DNA of 64,000 nucleotides from Macrosoma leucophasiata (lineage: Eukaryota; Arthropoda; Insecta; Lepidoptera; Hedylidae). Under the pieces are notes generated by a model, which was given only the letters and a program-made list of their open reading frames with translations, ran no database searches and was not told where the DNA came from. Shown here one piece after another: positions 10,117 to 20,480 of this stretch (the stretch's first letter is position 1; every line of letters begins with the position of its first letter). A program made the position numbers and the translations under genes. Location: NCBI GenBank assembly GCA_036365455.1, contig JAWQUS010000026.1, positions 17,316,001-17,380,000 of the forward strand, given 5' to 3'.

Positions 10117-10760
10117 CAGTATCCAACAAGTGACGTGGTCTCTCACTATGGGTCTCGTACAAAAGCTCCAAGTCACTCAGCGGTCAATGGATAGGGCTAT
10201 GCTCGGCGTTTCCCTACTGGATCGAATCCGTAAGCGAACGAAATTCGCTGTCTTAGCCAAACAGATCTCCAAGCTGAAGTGGCAATGGGCAGGGCACATA
10301 GCTCGGAGAAACAATAGCCGCTGGGGCAGAAAGGTTCTCGAGTGGACACCACGTATAGGCAAGCGCACCGTAGGACGTCCACCTACAAGATCGACCGACG
10401 ACCTAGTCAAGGCTGCAGGTACCCGCTGGATGCACGTCGCTTCCGATCGGTCGGCATGGAGGTCATTGAGGGAGGCCTATGTTCAGCAGTGGACGTCCTA
10501 TGGCTGATATGATGATCCAACAAGAATCATTGCACATCGACCTTAGGCAGGAAACCTCGGCTTATTTCGGGTGTGTAGAATATTATCTCTTTCGCACCTT
10601 ATCTATTGTGACGTTTGCCGAGCATTTTGATCAAGTTTTAACCAATACCGGACTATCTGTGCTTACGTAGCAGTGTGCAACACAGATAATGCTCTACAAA
10701 GTCGAAACTATCCGATTATCTCTCTCGTAGGCTCGACGTGTATTATTTCTTGTGGTACTG
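10117..10760. mobile_element. FB1 copy 1, interrupted by an RTE insertion
   Basis: FB1 begins CAGTATCCAACAAG and ends with its approximate inverted complement ('attatttcttgtggtactg'). Its arms are long inverted repeats containing 'attatctctttcgcacctt' and 'gataatgctctac'. Compared with the uninterrupted copy at 16170-16410, this copy is split after its first 14 bases by 384 bp of RTE sequence bounded by a 10-base duplication. No transposase is encoded. Confidence 0.75.
10131..10514 (+). pseudogene. 5'-truncated RTE-clade LINE, C-terminal end of ORF2
   Basis: The frame from 10130 to 10507 encodes a 125-residue C-terminus with WAGHIAR (residues 53-59), GRPPTR (82-87) and WRSLREAYVQQWTS near the end. 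This is the distinctive terminal region of RTE-type endonuclease/reverse-transcriptase proteins in insects. It lacks the endonuclease and RT domains. The sequence ends in 'tgatatgatg', the TGA-rich tail typical of RTE elements. ATCCAACAAG flanks it on both sides (10121-10130 and 10515-10524), a target-site duplication that lies inside FB1. The coding part has no internal stop, so the insertion may be fairly young, but it was dead on arrival. Confidence 0.9.
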
Positions 10761-10905
10761 TAAAACATTATTGATCTTACCTAATTAATTTATCTTCAAC
10801 TTTACTTACAACTTTTGCACAGCATGTTTGTAATTCTCTGAAACAGTAAACAGGGTCAAAACAAAAGGTACGTATTTTTTGGATAATTCCTTGACAAAAA
10901 AACTC

Positions 10906-11070
10906 GTAACTTCAATAAACGACAATCACAGCGCAGACATTAGCCGAAAGCGCAGCGTGTGTGAGGACAGTAAGTTAGTTCAGCACTTAACCGGCTCATT
11001 GGCCGCGTCGCAGCGCTGTAGCCACCCACTCGTACAGTTCACTAACTCCCCTTCACGTCGTCTTCCCTTT
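10906..11070 (+). repeat. Right member of the ~1 kb-spaced direct duplication
   Basis: This is a second copy of the 9893-10060 block, starting near 'ataaacgacaatcacagcg' and running to 'cacgtcgtcttccc'. It differs by scattered substitutions and small indels, so the duplication is not recent. Confidence 0.75.
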
Positions 11071-11571
11071 ATTGCTGGTGCTTTCAGACGAAATGGTATA
11101 ATGAGCTACAGCTACTGTATAATACCTATAAGATGTCGAATGGTTTTATTGTTATAACCCTTGATGATATTTTTAAAGGCGGCAAACAGGCATGCGTTTT
11201 CATATAATGTGGTGTAGCCTATGCCGTTGAGCTTCGACATTGTACCCCTACTGCCAGTAAAAGTTACACGAATAGAGCTATTTTTTGACAGGAGATCAAT
11301 TCGCCACAACCATTCACGCTATATCCGCTATGTAGTTATTTACGTGTGTTCACCCCTTTACATTCCCTGACTGTCATATCTGTCGCGTAGTCATCCCCTT
11401 GGGGACGGGCGAGTGTCGAAGCTAACTTCTGACAAGCATTAACAGGAATGAACTTATGTGGTCTACATTTTGTACTGCGCGCTTGTTTTAGCCTCATTAA
11501 CATGGACAGCTTTTTCATCGCTCGAATGTCTTAGGCAAATATAAAGCATAAAATCTATACTTTATTTTATT
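11071..11571. other. No gene recognised
   Basis: Short open frames on both strands, none recognisable. A moderately GC-rich patch lies at 11380-11420. Confidence 0.4.
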
Positions 11572-11740
11572 AATAATATTAAGGGTTTGTTTGCTTGAAC
11601 GCGCTAATCTCAGAAACGACAGGGCCGATTTAAAAAAAAATGTTTTAATGTAAGATAGTCAATTTATTGACGAAGGCTATAATATGCTATTTAACATCAC
11701 GCTACACAGATGAAGTCGTGGGCACAGCTAGTGAAAACAT
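11572..11740 (+). repeat. HLE-family copy
   Basis: Starts at 'aataatattaaggg', contains 'gaacgcgctaatctcagaaa' and 'cgaaggctataatatg', and ends 'gtcgtgggcacagctag'. The layout is as at 48586-48812, with a shorter central part. Confidence 0.65.
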
Positions 11741-12277
11741 TAAAGCATACGACATTGGCACAATATATTGTGGAGGGTTTAGTTATACAGATGTGTACTT
11801 CTAACATATTTGTATATCTATAAACTGAAGTAATGACTAACCATTATCATGCCCATTTCCTGTTACAGGCAATAGAAAAAAAAACAGTAAATACTCGTAG
11901 CTAATATTTGGCATAACACCAAACGGATGTCCACCTCATTTAATACATTCATTCACTCGGATACAAACAAACGATAATATTAAGTCTCCAGACCGTTTTC
12001 CTTCTATCTTTGTCATTTACTACCACAATAAAGCTTTTCTTTTATAAATAGCAGTATTTACGTGACTGCAAATGCCCGCAGAATAATTTTTGTCTCTAAA
12101 TTTTGACCAAAAATATTATACCTTGGAAATAAAAATGTGGTAACACTTTCTCTAGTTGTTAACAGCTATAAAACATAATTTCCCACGAATTGTTAATCTT
12201 CCGGTTAATAGCACAACAAATATAATACATGTATAAGTATATTCCAATCCACTTTGGTGAAATAAAAGAAACTTAAG
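11741..12277. other. No gene recognised
   Basis: AT-rich sequence with no shared repeats or convincing frames noticed. Confidence 0.4.
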
Positions 12278-12449
12278 GTAACTTCACGCCCGTAATACCC
12301 GAAGGGGTAGGCAGAGGTAAATGCATGCATTTAAGCATATGTAAACATCCACGATTCGCCGGTTACGTTTTGGCCCATGTAACAGATGGCGAGCCTGTTG
12401 ATATCTCCGGGCACCTTCGCCGGGTACCTACTGGGAAACTTCGAAAAAT
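12278..12449 (-). mobile_element. SINE-B 3' portion
   Basis: On the minus strand this carries the SINE-B body: 'ggcaccttcgccggg' remnants, 'gagatatcaacaggctcgcc', 'tgttacatgggccaaaacgt', 'gaatcgtggatgtttacata', and the 'ggtattacgggcgtgaagtt' end. The tRNA-like head is absent, so the copy is 5'-truncated. Confidence 0.75.
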
Positions 12450-12813
12450 AAAAAAGATTAGGAAATTGTATTTTACAGCAACAAAATAGTAGGTAAATCA
12501 TGTTATACATTTCTAATTTTCACTTGAAATTGGCAAAACTCAGCAAACATTTAAAATCATGCGCAGGCACAACGCAATAAAGTACATGTTCTTGGCATCT
12601 ACAAGTCAAGTATCTAACGTTAGCAAAGAGAGCGAGTGATATTCCTTTGAACAACTAAAGCTCAACTCTGAAGCGCTGAGTCGTCCAAATGTATATTAAC
12701 TAAAGATATCTCAGATAACTTGCTTCCCAACTAGCGCTGTGGTTAATCTAATAATAGTGTAGGTCGATATACGGCAGACAATGAACTATTATGCAGTAAT
12801 GGTGAAATGCTTG
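12450..12813. other. No gene recognised
   Basis: Featureless AT-rich sequence between two repeats. Confidence 0.4.
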
Positions 12814-13100
12814 TTTTTTTTTTATGTAATTGAAGTGGCAAACAAGCATGCAGTTCACATTGATGTTAAGTGATGACTGCAGCCTATAGACACTTACACA
12901 AAGACCAAGGTCAAAATGCAAATGCGTTACCACTCCTGAGGCCTAAGGTGTTATGCCTCTGTGCCGGAAATTACAGGGCCGTACATTACCACCTGACCGG
13001 AACACGATAGTGCTGAACACTACCATTTAGCGGCAAGTAAATCAGGTAATGCGGTGGTGCCTACGCCCGCGAGCTCCGTCACTGGAGCTCTACCACCAGT
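12814..13100 (-). repeat. LR1 repeat, near full length
   Basis: A complete reverse-orientation copy from the T-tract (complement of the A-tail) at 12814 to 'agctctaccaccagt' at 13100. It is very close to the copies at 2497-2782 and 25358-25638. Confidence 0.8.
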
Positions 13101-13137
13101 AAAATTGTGTTATGTTTCTTCCTTCTGAAAGAATGTA

Positions 13138-13579
13138 CAATGCTCAATAATTAATATTGCACTTCGAGCCTGCGAAAGAGATCGGCTCGTTTCGACTTCG
13201 TACAGGGTTATCTCTGTTGCACACTGCCTACGTCAGAGGTTTCCAAAATATTTTTCTTGTAGACCCTTTTCAATTTTTTTTTGGTTTCGGTGGACCTCCT
13301 TGCTAACATTTATATCACTTTCCCATATATCCCATTTTTATTCACGCATATACGTAGACCCCATCGACTCTCCCAAAGACCCCACGGGGTCTATATGGAC
13401 CACTTTGGGAATCACTGGCCTACGTAAACACAGACAGTCTAGTATTGGTCAAAATTTGATCAAAATGGTCGACAAACGTGAAATAGGTACGGTGCAAAAG
13501 AGATAACGCTCTATAGACCCGAAATAAGCCGAAGTCTCCTTCCTAGGCTCGATGTGCAATATTTATTGTTCAGCACTGT
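13138..13579. mobile_element. FB1 copy 3, interrupted by a hAT-type element
   Basis: The two halves match the FB1 copies at 10117 and 16170: 'aatattgcacttcgagcctg' on the left and 'gataacgctctatagacccg' to 'gatgtgcaatatttattgtt' on the right. The middle is displaced by a 184 bp element plus an 8-base target duplication. Joining the flanks would restore continuous FB1 sequence around 'gcctacgt'. Confidence 0.75.
13234..13417. mobile_element. hAT-type MITE nested in FB1
   Basis: The ends are CAGAGGTTTCCAAA and TTTGGGAATCACTG, imperfect inverted repeats of the hAT CAG...CTG type. The element is flanked on both sides by GCCTACGT (13226-13233 and 13418-13425), an 8-base duplication diagnostic of hAT transposition. 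At 184 bp it has no transposase. A longer relative is at 38443-38779. Confidence 0.9.
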
Positions 13580-13687
13580 ATATGTCAGTCGATTCTGCCT
13601 TACCTAATCCTGAAAGCTAGGCGATTACGTAATCGATGAAGGAAGCTGTAAATAATTTTCAATCTGCTCTCAGACAAATTTGTTAGT

Positions 13688-13823
13688 TTGCCCGGGACCA
13701 CGGAAGCTGAAAAGCGACCGAAACGCCGGCAGAGAATATGTAATAATACTACGTATAGATTTTATCAATATTTTACACACTGGCGTACTTGAATATACGC
13801 GAGAAATTCCGCAAATATAACTA
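13688..13823 (+). mobile_element. Penelope-like element terminal fragment
   Basis: 'accacggaagctgaaaagcg' and 'atatacgcgagaaattccg' match, in the opposite orientation, the terminal sequence at 42185-42320 next to the GIY-YIG remnant. No coding part is present. Confidence 0.5.
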
Positions 13824-14002
13824 AAATTACCGTAAAAATAAATACGTAATAAATATGAGTGTAGATCGCGAAAACTTAAGAACACATGCATCATTAAAGC
13901 TACCTAATGAACTCACATAACTTATAAAACTGTTTTTCAGTGTACATAAATAAATTATAGGCAAATTGACAACTAACCAACATGGAACTCTTGAACTAGA
14001 TA

Positions 14003-14275
14003 TATGTATGTATGTATGTATCTTCACGCCAGGTTCCTAACGGGGTAGGCAGAGAGTGTAGAGCGCCAGATATCCCGGTTCAGACAAACCTCTCGTGCCT
14101 CGTCTACCTTCATCATTCTCTTCATACATGCACGCCGATTCCTAAGACTTTTGACCCACCATCAGACAGAACTCGACCTATTTGGTCATGGTAGGTTAGC
14201 CTTGGTCTTCCTGGGCCTCTGCAACCATGCACATTCGCATTGTATATCTGTTTAGTCATTCGATCATTCGACTAG
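14003..14275 (-). mobile_element. LINE-3 3' end with (ATAC)n tail
   Basis: A TATG microsatellite (14003-14021) is followed by 'cttcacgccaggttcctaac' and about 250 bp nearly identical to 34835-35150. In the other copy this region encodes a LINE C-terminus on the minus strand. Here frame disruptions reduce the open reading. The microsatellite is the 3' tail of the element. Confidence 0.8.
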
Positions 14276-15050
14276 ATATATCATCGCCAAATAAAATTGA
14301 GTTACTCCGCACCCCAACCGTAGACACCTCTCGTGTAGGTAATCGTGTCTAATCAATTATTCAAATTACATCACACCACTTCATTCCCATACGAACTCCC
14401 CCCCCCCCCACCTCCGGTGAGTGGTTCTTGTGTGTTTTATGCTTCACAATTTTACATTGCTGCTTATAGTAAGCATACGTGTGAATATAAAGTATGGATT
14501 ATTAATGATTGTAGTTTTTAAGGAGTAGGGCCGTGATGACCCATTGCCCACTAGTGGAGGAGAAATTTTCACTTCAATTACTACCTACTCCTCTTATAAG
14601 ACATTTGTGCTCTTGAAAGCTGTCAATGAGAGCTGTCACATTTTAATCTTTTCCTTTATTAATGTAGGTATATTCCTTTTATGTAAAAAACTTTTCGTAT
14701 TTTTTTTTGTTTTGTCATTGTTATTAATATGTATATATGTATAGCCGTCTATGACGAAACTTAAAGGTCGTAACGGTAGACCAGCGCTGGTTGTTCTTCA
14801 ACCAGCACATGCTGAATTAGGACCGATTTGTAACCTTGTAATGTACAATCATTAGTTACATATTAATTGTAGGTAGTAACTAAAGTTTGTAAGTATCAAG
14901 CAAAAGGTCTGGCCATATAATAAAAACTGAATAAAAACGATGAATAATCCGAAAATCGTCACAAATTCAATTCAAACGTTTAACGAAAAAAACGATGCTC
15001 ATAACGGTTATTTAGATACATCACTCTAGAATAATAATGAATAAATTAAA
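14276..15050. other. No gene recognised
   Basis: Contains a run of about 11 C at 14400 and a 66-codon open frame (14544-14744) rich in hydrophobic residues. The frame has no supporting context and I do not consider it a gene. Confidence 0.4.
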
Positions 15051-15054
15051 TTCT

Positions 15055-15255
15055 GTAGCACTGAGAACATAATTGATTCAATTTCAAAAAATCGTCATCG
15101 AACCAACGCGAACCAGTGGCCCGGCAACACCCCGGCAACGAATGGCCCCCTGAATACAATAACCGAAACGTGCGATTTATGAGAAATTTAATCCGCTAAA
15201 TTAAATGAACACGACAATAATTCATATGCTTAGAACAATAAATTTATACGCTTAA
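15055..15255 (+). repeat. Local repeat unit, copy 1 (partial)
   Basis: 'gagaacataattgattcaat', 'gaaccagtggcccggcaac' and 'gagaaatttaatccgctaa' match the first ~200 bp of the longer units at 15480 and 16495. The unit stops near 15255 and is followed by an unrelated LINE-tail-like motif ('ccagcagtggacgta', 15309). Confidence 0.7.
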
Positions 15256-15479
15256 AAATCAGTCGTTTTCACCTTTTGTTGTTATATTACTTTAAATTCC
15301 TTATTTCCAGCAGTGGACGTATTTGAAATGACGATGACATCTCAATGTCTTGATCACAGTCTTACAATGTGCCAAATTTGAATTCAATGAGTACAGTACT
15401 TTCGGAGTAAGTCAGCTGTGACAGACAGCCAGACGAATGGTTCAGTTCATTTCCTTTTAAAAAACGCAACCCTAAAAAT

Positions 15480-16005
15480 ACAGTATCGTAGCACGGAGAA
15501 CATAATTAAATCAATTCCAAAAATTCGTAATCATACCGACGCGAATCAGTGATCCGGCAACGAATGGCCGCGCGAATACAATAAGCGAATTGGCGATTCA
15601 TGAGAAATGTTATCCGCTAAAATAAGTGAACCCGCCAATAATGCGAACAATAATTTATACGTTTAATAAATTCCGTTCATGAAACGAAAGGGAGTAAATT
15701 CGATAAAGTAATAAAATTCAATTCTGTGGAATAGCGTAACGTCCAGAAGACTGGAGAGTCTCTCGAGCAATCATCGCGCTCGCAGCCCGCTCGTCGACCG
15801 ATCTCGGTCAATCTAAAACCACCTCTTCTATCATATAAATAGACCGCACTTTCCAATGGAAAAAGGTGAAAAGAATCGTATATAGGACGACTTAAAACTT
15901 TGAGATTAAAGTGCTTGATTCTATTTTAAGTTGCACGTAATTGTTGCGAGTGCAAAGGCTTTGCCGAAGTTTTCTTATCTTTCACTTTAACGGTTAAGGC
16001 TCTTG
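15480..16005 (+). repeat. Local repeat unit, copy 2 (~520 bp)
   Basis: The unit runs from 'cagtatcgtagcacggagaa' to 'actttaacggttaaggctct' and is repeated at 16495-17015 with about 80-85% identity by eye. It contains 'ggaatagcgtaacgtccaga', a GC-rich patch, and TATAAATAG at 15833. It encodes no recognisable protein and has no inverted terminal repeats. Confidence 0.8.
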
Positions 16006-16169
16006 ATGGACAGATTCGGAGATAGAAAGGATCAAATTAATGCAAGATTTGAACTAAATAATTTAAACAAAAGTACACGTTAAACAGCTTTGACATGTTA
16101 TCTAGTAAACCTATACAAAATTTCCTGGTATGTATTTAAAATATTTATAACTTACCAAAATATAAAGTG

Positions 16170-16410
16170 CAGTATCCAACAAGAAATAATGCACAACGAC
16201 CTCAGGAGGGGACTTAGGCTGATTTCGGGTCTGTAGAGCATTATCTCTTTCGCACCTTACCTATGTGACGTTGATCGACCATTGTGGTCAAGTTTTGACC
16301 AATACCGGACTGTCTGTGCTTACGTAGGCAATGTGCAGAAGAGATAACGCTCTACGACGTCGAAACTAGCCGATTATCTCTCTCGTAGGTTAGATGTGCA
16401 ATATTTCTTA
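16170..16410. mobile_element. FB1 copy 2 (uninterrupted)
   Basis: The element starts CAGTATCCAACAAGAAATAA. Its left arm ('gggtctgtagagcattatct') and right arm ('agataacgctctacgacg') are imperfect inverted repeats about a central 'gaccaataccggactgtc'. It serves as the reference for the two interrupted FB1 copies. No target duplication is obvious and no protein is encoded. It lies between two ~520 bp direct repeats. Confidence 0.75.
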
Positions 16411-16494
16411 ATGGGTTACTTATTCACACACACATACAAGTGATTTTATAAGGATTCCGTTTTTTTTCTTCCAAGGTACGTAACCTCAAAAGTA

Positions 16495-17015
16495 GAGTAT
16501 TATAACACGGAGAAGATAACTCCATCAATTTCAAAGATTCGTGATCGAATCAACACGAATCAGTGGTCCGTCCAAAAATGGCCACCCAAATCCTATAAGC
16601 GAATCGGCAATTCATGACAAATGTTATCCGCTTAAATAAATTAACCCACTAATAATGCGAACAATATACGCCTAATAAATTATTTCCATAAAATGGAAAG
16701 GAAGTAAATGCGATAAAGTAATAAAATTCAATTCTGTGGAATAGCGTGACGTCCAGAAGACTGAAGAGCTTTTCGAGCAATGATCATGCTCAGAGCCCGC
16801 TCATCGGCCGACCCCGGCCAATCTAAAACCACCTCTTGATAAATAGAAATAGACAGCACTTTCCAACAAAAATGTGAAGAGAATCGTACATAGGACGACT
16901 GAAAACTTCCAGATTAAAGTGATTGATTCCGTTTTAGGTTACCCGTAATTGTTGGGAGTGCAAAGAATATTCCGGAGGTTTCTTACCTTTTTACTTTAAC
17001 GGTTGAGGCTCTAAT
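16495..17015 (+). repeat. Local repeat unit, copy 3 (~520 bp)
   Basis: Aligns along its whole length with 15480-16005, ending 'actttaacggttgaggctct'. The TATAAATAG of copy 2 is replaced by 'gataaatagaaatag'. The divergence is similar to that of other old repeats in the window. Confidence 0.8.
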
Positions 17016-17892
17016 TGAAAAAAAACAGTAAACAGTTATAAAACATCATAATCACAGTCATAATCGAGAATCTATTTCATTTACTATGACATTTAAAAAG
17101 ATAAACCTTTTGAATTGGTCGTGATCAATTGAGGACTGGAATAGGCGTTAATAACAATAATCTAACTACCATTATCACTGATTTATAACCTACTCGCTGA
17201 CCCAACAAACTGTGCATTGCCTCAGAATGAAATAATGTTCTAAAGGTTTTGTATGGGAAAATAAAATTGTGGATTAACTGTGTTTTTTTCAATTTCTTCA
17301 TATTTTCTTACCTTTTAAACCTTCCCTGGACTTCCAAAAATCATTCAAAACCAAAATTAACCAAATCAGTAAAGCCGTTCTCGAGTTTTAGCGAGAGTAA
17401 CGAACAGCAATTGATTTGTATGTATAAAGATGAAAGCAAGAATATCAATCAGTTCTATTATCACTATTACTTTTAAACCGTCAAGACACGATAGACCGGC
17501 GGCGTGTGAACAATTGAAATCAATTAATTGTCCTTATTATTCTCGCGAGCTGACGGGGTATAAAAACAAACTTTACCGAAACGTCGTTTTTCCCGGCACA
17601 CATGTACCAGGGTTGCATAAAGGTTAAGCGGTGGACGTGACAGCGCGGCGACAGTAGCTTCGACTGACCGCAATCCCGTGGGCAACCCCTCGCACTGAAC
17701 TACGTAATGCCTCTTGTTTTTTTGTTGCCAACATAAAGTGACTACGAAAACAAATTCACAGTGCCACTCGGAATTGGTCTTTTAGCATTCTACTAGTGTC
17801 ACTGTCAATTCAGTGGCGATTTTGTTTGCCACTGGTTCTATTTTTGTTATTCACGATTGGCCGTCGATATAACCTTATTATTTTTGGAATTT
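17016..17892. other. No gene recognised; weak promoter-like patch
   Basis: Two overlapping open frames (17249-17476 and 17430-17627, plus) are unrecognised. A GC-richer patch at 17545-17680 contains 'gacggggtataaaaac', a TATA-like motif, but no coding exon or initiator can be tied to it. Confidence 0.35.
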
Positions 17893-18056
17893 ACAGGTGG
17901 TAGAGTTCCAGTGTAGGAGCTCGAAGGCGTAGGCAAATAGGAACCACTGCATCATCCAATCTATAGTAAGAGCGGTATTACCGGGTTCCGTAATAACTAC
18001 CATACAGAGTCATAACAATTGAGGTATCAGGGCTATCGCCACTCTTAGCATGCGGA
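17893..18056 (+). repeat. LR1 repeat, degenerate
   Basis: 'ggtggtagagttccagtg' and 'ggagctcgaaggcgtaggca' mark the LR1 5' end. The rest is recognisable but heavily mutated and lacks the A-tail. Confidence 0.6.
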
Positions 18057-18853
18057 TTGGCGATCGAAGTGGCGGAAGTTTTGTCACAGGACGCTGTTGC
18101 CCATAGAAATAGAAATAGAAATAGAAAAAGAAATGAAGAAAGCAATAATCCCCTACACCCTTTTTACCACATTCATCGATAGCTACAATATCTACTTAAT
18201 CGAAGCTATCGCTCCTAAAGCGATATTACAATCTACCGTAAACTGCGAAACGGCAACGCAATCCCTCGGAATTGCCACCAGCCACACGTAACACGAATAC
18301 CGAACGCGTAGCCACTATTAGTGGGCCCAACGTGACTGTGGCACGGGCGGCGTCTTTCCAAAACACTGTTGAACAAGATGATTAAAAAACTTGTGAAGAC
18401 CTGGAACATGTTATTTTGTGTATTTTGATCACACCCCTTATCAGCATTAAGAACGCTATCGAAATGTCATAATTTAATATACATAATATATTATTTATAT
18501 TTACTCGTATATTACCGTGCTTTGTCTACATTAAAACGATGAATATACATGTATTATTTTGAGTTTTGAAGCGGAAAAAAAGGAGAATACTCCAAATCGT
18601 AAATGCATTTTACGTTAAAATTGTTATATAAAAATAATATATGTTATATAGACATTATGGTGTATACTGTATATATATAATAAAATATCGACGGTAAATG
18701 CGGTTCATGAAGTTGATAACAAAAGAAATGGAACTGCTACCACTAGACTACTGAGGCAGGCATTCTCAGTGGTGAGAAAAAAGAAAAGTGAGTAACAAAT
18801 ACGACCTGGAAAGAATCTTAAAAATTAAGATTCCTTTACCAAAAAATCTCCAC
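18057..18853. other. AT-rich, no gene recognised
   Basis: A short (aaatag)n run lies at 18103-18135. From about 18470 to 18700 the sequence is strongly AT-rich with TATATA runs. Confidence 0.45.
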
Positions 18854-18871
18854 TAGAAGGAATCAGTTATC

Positions 18872-19493
18872 CCACCACCTCCCATTCCCCTTCCTACCTT
18901 TCGGTATACGGGGCTAAACATGGGATATCAAGAAACACATAAAAACGTCTGCTTCCATGCATTTCTGGATCTCCCTAGTTATTTACTTTAATTTGTCCAT
19001 AATATGTTACCGCTCCTCCCCGAATGGAGTGTATCACAACAAAACACACACAGATGCGGTATGCTCGCGCTAAGATTGATAAAGAACTTGACTTACCTCT
19101 CAGTTTACACAGCAGCTCAATTCAGTAACTTCCTAACGTGCCAACGATGTGCAAAAGTGCGCAGCAGGTCAAAATTTTCATGACAACAAATTAAATCTTC
19201 AAAATTAGCTGGCCCAATAGTTGTTTTTTTAGTCCGTCCAACATATCTGTCCAAAGTTCAGTGTACAGCTCCCAAGACCACAAAATATGGTCTCTCGTTT
19301 CTGGAGACCGACCGCAAAAGCACGTGGCATCTTCCACTAGCTTCATCGCGTGGAGACGACTCCGGAAACATCCATGTCCCGTAAGAATTTGGGAAACCAC
19401 ATATTCGGGCTCCACCCACATCCGCGATAGGCGCTCAGCAACGTCCGGAAAGAAACTAAATAGTTCCCGCCCGTAGAAGGAATCAGTTATCAA
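18872..19493 (-). pseudogene. 5'-truncated non-LTR retrotransposon, C-terminal zinc-knuckle-like region
   Basis: The minus frame 19493-19191 (100 residues) contains LFSFFPDVAERLS, then TGHGCFRSRLH (residues 38-48) and CFCGRSPETRDHIL (58-71). This is the arrangement found after the RT domain in R1/I-type LINEs, where the last motif is a CCHC-like knuckle. The final expected cysteine is not seen (HILWSW instead of HxxxxC), so the domain is defective. An 18-base direct repeat, TAGAAGGAATCAGTTATC, bounds the region (18854-18871 and 19474-19491) and could be the target duplication. However, the right copy can also be read in frame with the protein, which leaves some doubt. Confidence 0.7.
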
Positions 19494-19739
19494 GCTTCAT
19501 TGTTACAGGATTTTCAAAAACGTATAATAAAGTCGTTTCGAATTAAAAACCGCACGCTCTAATACATCTCAACGCTGAATTCAACAATGTTATCATAATA
19601 CGCAGCCCATTACATCGGGTACCGTGCTCAACCCTCGCATAACTTTGTCACAATCCGAAATACGAACCGATGATACCTAGTGCAGACATCCAACCGTGTT
19701 CTTCAATTGATTTGTCAGGGGAAAAAACAGAAGCTGAAA

Positions 19740-19788
19740 TTTATTAATTCATTAAAGATGACAAGCACCTCTTATATCCAGTAGTAGT
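19740..19788 (-). repeat. LINE-4 tail fragment
   Basis: 'taattcattaaagatgacaa' plus 'gcacctcttat' resembles the 'catttagggtgacaggcacc' segment at 34491-34598 and 49722-49850. Only about 45 bp remain. Confidence 0.4.
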
Positions 19789-20069
19789 ACTGGTGGAAAA
19801 GTTCCAGTGTCGGAGCTCGAGAACGTAGGCAACACCACATTACGGAATCTATCGCCGCCTAATGGTAGTTTTCAATGTACTATTTATTTTTCGCAATAAC
19901 ATTACATATACATAATTCAGCATAATTGTGTTCCAATGTATGGCCTCATAATAACTAGCACAGAAGCAATTTAAATTCGACATCAGGGCCGGCAACGCAT
20001 CTGCATATTGATCTCAGCATTTACCATCCATCTGAACTGCATGCTTGTTTGCCTTTATATAAAAAAAAC
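19789..20069 (+). repeat. LR1 repeat, diverged, with internal insertion
   Basis: The start 'actggtggaaaagttccagt' and the end 'gaactgcatgcttgtttgcc' with an A-tract identify LR1. About 40 bp of AT-rich sequence are inserted near 19880-19920 relative to the intact copies. Confidence 0.65.
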
Positions 20070-20213
20070 TAGTATCAGGAATAAAAAAAAAATCAAATTC
20101 AATACCAATATAATACAGACTACATCTTATAACCAAAAAACAGTTACTGTATAACGACGCCTTTCTCATTTTTAACCATTGTTTAATTACAATATTCAAA
20201 TACTTACGTGAAG

Positions 20214-20480
20214 TGCATTCAACCGGCAAAACTGAATACGATTGTCTGAAAACGAAATTCACCCAACCGATCGGAACCTTATAGCAAATCAGCACAATTT
20301 TATGCAAATAAAGGCGAATTTAAAAACGTTAAAGTCAGTAGGATTCCAGGGGGAAAGGAAAACATGGCGCGCCGTAGGTTATTGGGGCCCAATGAAATAT
20401 TGATGAAGTTGTGAGCAAGCGCATCTAAAGTTAGCGTTAACGTACAATAAGGAATAAGGAAGAACGTGAATTTTCCAGTA
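20214..20480 (+). repeat. Locally duplicated segment, left copy
   Basis: 'cattcaaccggcaaaactga' at 20215 and the later 'caatgaaatattgatgaagt' block (20390) recur in the same order at 21394-21665, about 1.18 kb downstream. A third partial copy is at 21093-21185. The class is unknown and no protein is recognised. Confidence 0.6.

Noticed and set aside
15480..17015. Complete LTR retrotransposon
   Set aside because: No TG...CA ends, primer-binding site, polypurine tract, gag or pol were seen between the two similar ~520 bp units.
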